In this document: in pieces, positions 5,151 through 6,412 of the stretch
Position numbering within the stretch: position 1 is the stretch's first letter
Layout: the number at the start of each line of letters is the position of its first letter
Source: Solirubrobacterales bacterium 70-9
GTDB lineage: Bacteria; Actinomycetota; Thermoleophilia; Solirubrobacterales; 70-9
Reading direction: 5' to 3'
Assembly: GCA_001898095.1 (NCBI GenBank)
Contig: MKSH01000151.1
Coordinates: 1-6,412 of the forward strand
Length of the DNA: 6,412 bases
Position numbers and translations under genes: made by a program
The notes under the pieces: generated by a model
The model's input: only the letters and a program-made list of their open reading frames with translations
Databases searched by the model: none
What the model was told of the DNA's origin: nothing

Positions 5151-6412
5151 ATGGATGCGCTTTTTACTCCAACTGGCTCCAGTTCGGACGAGCAGTTTCG
5201 GGAAGCCCGGCTGCGAACGCCGCAAGTTGAGCAGGAGGGTCGCGCACAACGTGGCGACGCGAAGCGCGACCGCGACCGGATCCTCTACTCGTCGGCGTTT
5301 CAGCGGCTTGGAAACGTCACTCAGGTCACCGCGCCTGAGGCTGGACATGTCTTTCATAACCGGCTGACCCACTCGCTCAAGGTCGCGCAGGTCGGACGGC
5401 GCAACGCCGAACGCCTTGCCGGGTTGGCGAACTCCGGGGAGATAGACGGCGAATCGAGGAAGCTCGCCCTGTCCCTCGATGCCGACTCCGTCGAAGCGAG
5501 TTGCTTGGCCCACGATCTTGGTCACCCTCCGTTTGGGCATATCGCCGAGGCAACGTTGAATGCCGTCGCCCGCGAAGAGATCGGCGATGATTTCGACGCC
5601 TTCGAGGGAAACGCCCAGAGCTTTCGGATCGTCACCAGACTCTCGATCCGAGACGAACTGCAAGGTCTTAATCTGACCCGGCGAACCCTTGATGGAATGC
5701 TCAAGTACCCGTGGCCGTACTCGGCGAACGAGGCCGACAAGGCGCATCGGAAGTGGGGCTATTACGGCGGCGAGGAGGACGGGGACAAAGAGTCCTTTAC
5801 CTTCGCGCGCCACCGTGCATCTGCCCGCGTCCCACAGGAACGCAAATGCCTCGAGGCTGAGATCATGGATTGGGCGGATGACTTGACCTATGCCGTCCAC
5901 GATGTCGATGACTTCTTCCGCGCTGGCCTGATCCCACTTGATCGTCTCTCCCGACCTGGCCCCGAGGGAGACGATCTCTTACGGCTGCTCTCCGAAACCG
6001 AGGAAGCCGACCCAGGGGCGCTTGGTGGGTACGAGGCAGCCAATCTCGTGAACTGTCTGGCGGCACCACTCTCGCTCTATGGTCCCGAAAGTCGATATGA
6101 GCACACGGCCTTGCTGCGAGCGCAGATGCGGAAATTCGGATCGGAACTGATCACGCGCTATCTCAAGGCGTTCACTCTTGAGGATGACTCCGAGACCGCG
6201 TTGCCGGGTCTGAAGATCGACCCAACCTGCCGCCAAGAGGTCGAGGCACTGAAGTTGTTGGTCCGCGTTTACGTCATCCGGCGGCCTGGACTGGCGGTTG
6301 TGCAGCACGGCCAGGAACGGGTCGTAAGATGCCTTTTCAAACGGTACTTCGATGCGAGCAGGCGCGGTGGAAGTGGCGATCGTCGGCTCTTCCCCGTGGC
6401 GGCGAGGGAACG
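5151..6412 (+). CDS. dgt: dNTP triphosphohydrolase (dGTPase-like, HD superfamily), 3' partial
   Basis: Hydrolyses dNTPs (classically dGTP) to the deoxynucleoside and triphosphate. The frame is open to the window end (420 codons), with no stop, so the C-terminus is missing. Seen: family N-terminal RDRDRILYSSAFQRLGNVTQV (39-59); first metal histidine H74 in NRLTHSLKVAQ; the HD pair H121-D122 in AHDLGHPPFGH (120-130); EGNAQSFRIVTRL (152-164); LNLTRRTLDGMLKYPW (173-188); and the downstream metal aspartate in MDWADDLTYAVHDVDDFF (239-256, D243 or D244). Near the end HGQERVVRCLFKRYF (386-400) matches the usual C-terminal helical region. The start is ATG 5151; an in-frame TGA lies immediately upstream, so it cannot begin earlier. 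GC is clearly lower than in parB. Beside small DNA-binding-like genes and a tRNA, an accessory role such as phage defence by nucleotide depletion is possible, though housekeeping dGTPases look similar. Confidence 0.93.
   Translation, partial: MDALFTPTGSSSDEQFREARLRTPQVEQEGRAQRGDAKRDRDRILYSSAFQRLGNVTQVTAPEAGHVFHNRLTHSLKVAQVGRRNAERLAGLANSGEIDGESRKLALSLDADSVEASCLAHDLGHPPFGHIAEATLNAVAREEIGDDFDAFEGNAQSFRIVTRLSIRDELQGLNLTRRTLDGMLKYPWPYSANEADKAHRKWGYYGGEEDGDKESFTFARHRASARVPQERKCLEAEIMDWADDLTYAVHDVDDFFRAGLIPLDRLSRPGPEGDDLLRLLSETEEADPGALGGYEAANLVNCLAAPLSLYGPESRYEHTALLRAQMRKFGSELITRYLKAFTLEDDSETALPGLKIDPTCRQEVEALKLLVRVYVIRRPGLAVVQHGQERVVRCLFKRYFDASRRGGSGDRRLFPVAARE

Noticed and set aside
4899..5900. 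333-codon open frame on the minus strand
   Set aside because: It is antisense to the dGTPase, whose + frame has clear family motifs; the minus frame shows no known domain.

Overview
The window is high-GC bacterial chromosome carrying the conserved gene neighbourhood found near the replication origin: yidD, yidC, jag (khpB), rsmG, parA and parB. The GC content, the short actinobacterial-type YidC with a basic tail, the Jag protein without a Jag_N domain and the leaderless-looking promoters suggest an actinomycetote, possibly a deep-branching class such as Thermoleophilia. That placement is inference from sequence style; no marker here fixes the taxon.

Layout. (1) Positions 1-1030 (+): yidD and yidC overlap by one base; yidC is followed by a clear intrinsic terminator. 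(2) Positions 1031-1441: a convergent intergenic stretch with no convincing gene. It holds two 116-bp elements in opposite orientation (1072-1187 and 1340-1455), each closed by 22-bp perfect inverted ends. The interiors are alike (about 78%), but the ends differ between copies (about 50%) while staying fully self-complementary. This is the most unusual structure in the window. (3) Positions 1442-2628 (-): jag then rsmG, overlapping by two bases, and inverted relative to the usual all-one-strand order. (4) Positions 2681-4310 (+): parA and parB, overlapping, the chromosome-partition pair. No canonical parS site was seen. (5) Positions 4347-4420 (+): tRNA-Ile(GAT).

Immediately beyond the tRNA the character changes. 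Hand counts on two sample rows give about 72% GC in parB and about 53% in the last gene. The right part holds a small winged-helix-like gene on the minus strand (4427-4774) containing a 22-bp perfect palindrome, a divergent 75-79 residue small gene, and 10 bp further a dNTP triphosphohydrolase (dGTPase, HD superfamily) that runs off the window end. This looks like the left edge of a tRNA-anchored accessory island, although no integrase or attachment repeat is visible.

How the genes work together: YidC inserts membrane proteins and YidD assists; Jag/KhpB is an RNA-binding partner commonly linked to yidC; RsmG methylates 16S rRNA; ParA and ParB segregate the origin. The right-hand cassette (two small putative DNA-binding proteins beside a dNTPase) could be a regulated nucleotide-depletion module such as those used against phages. 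That is a hypothesis from context only.
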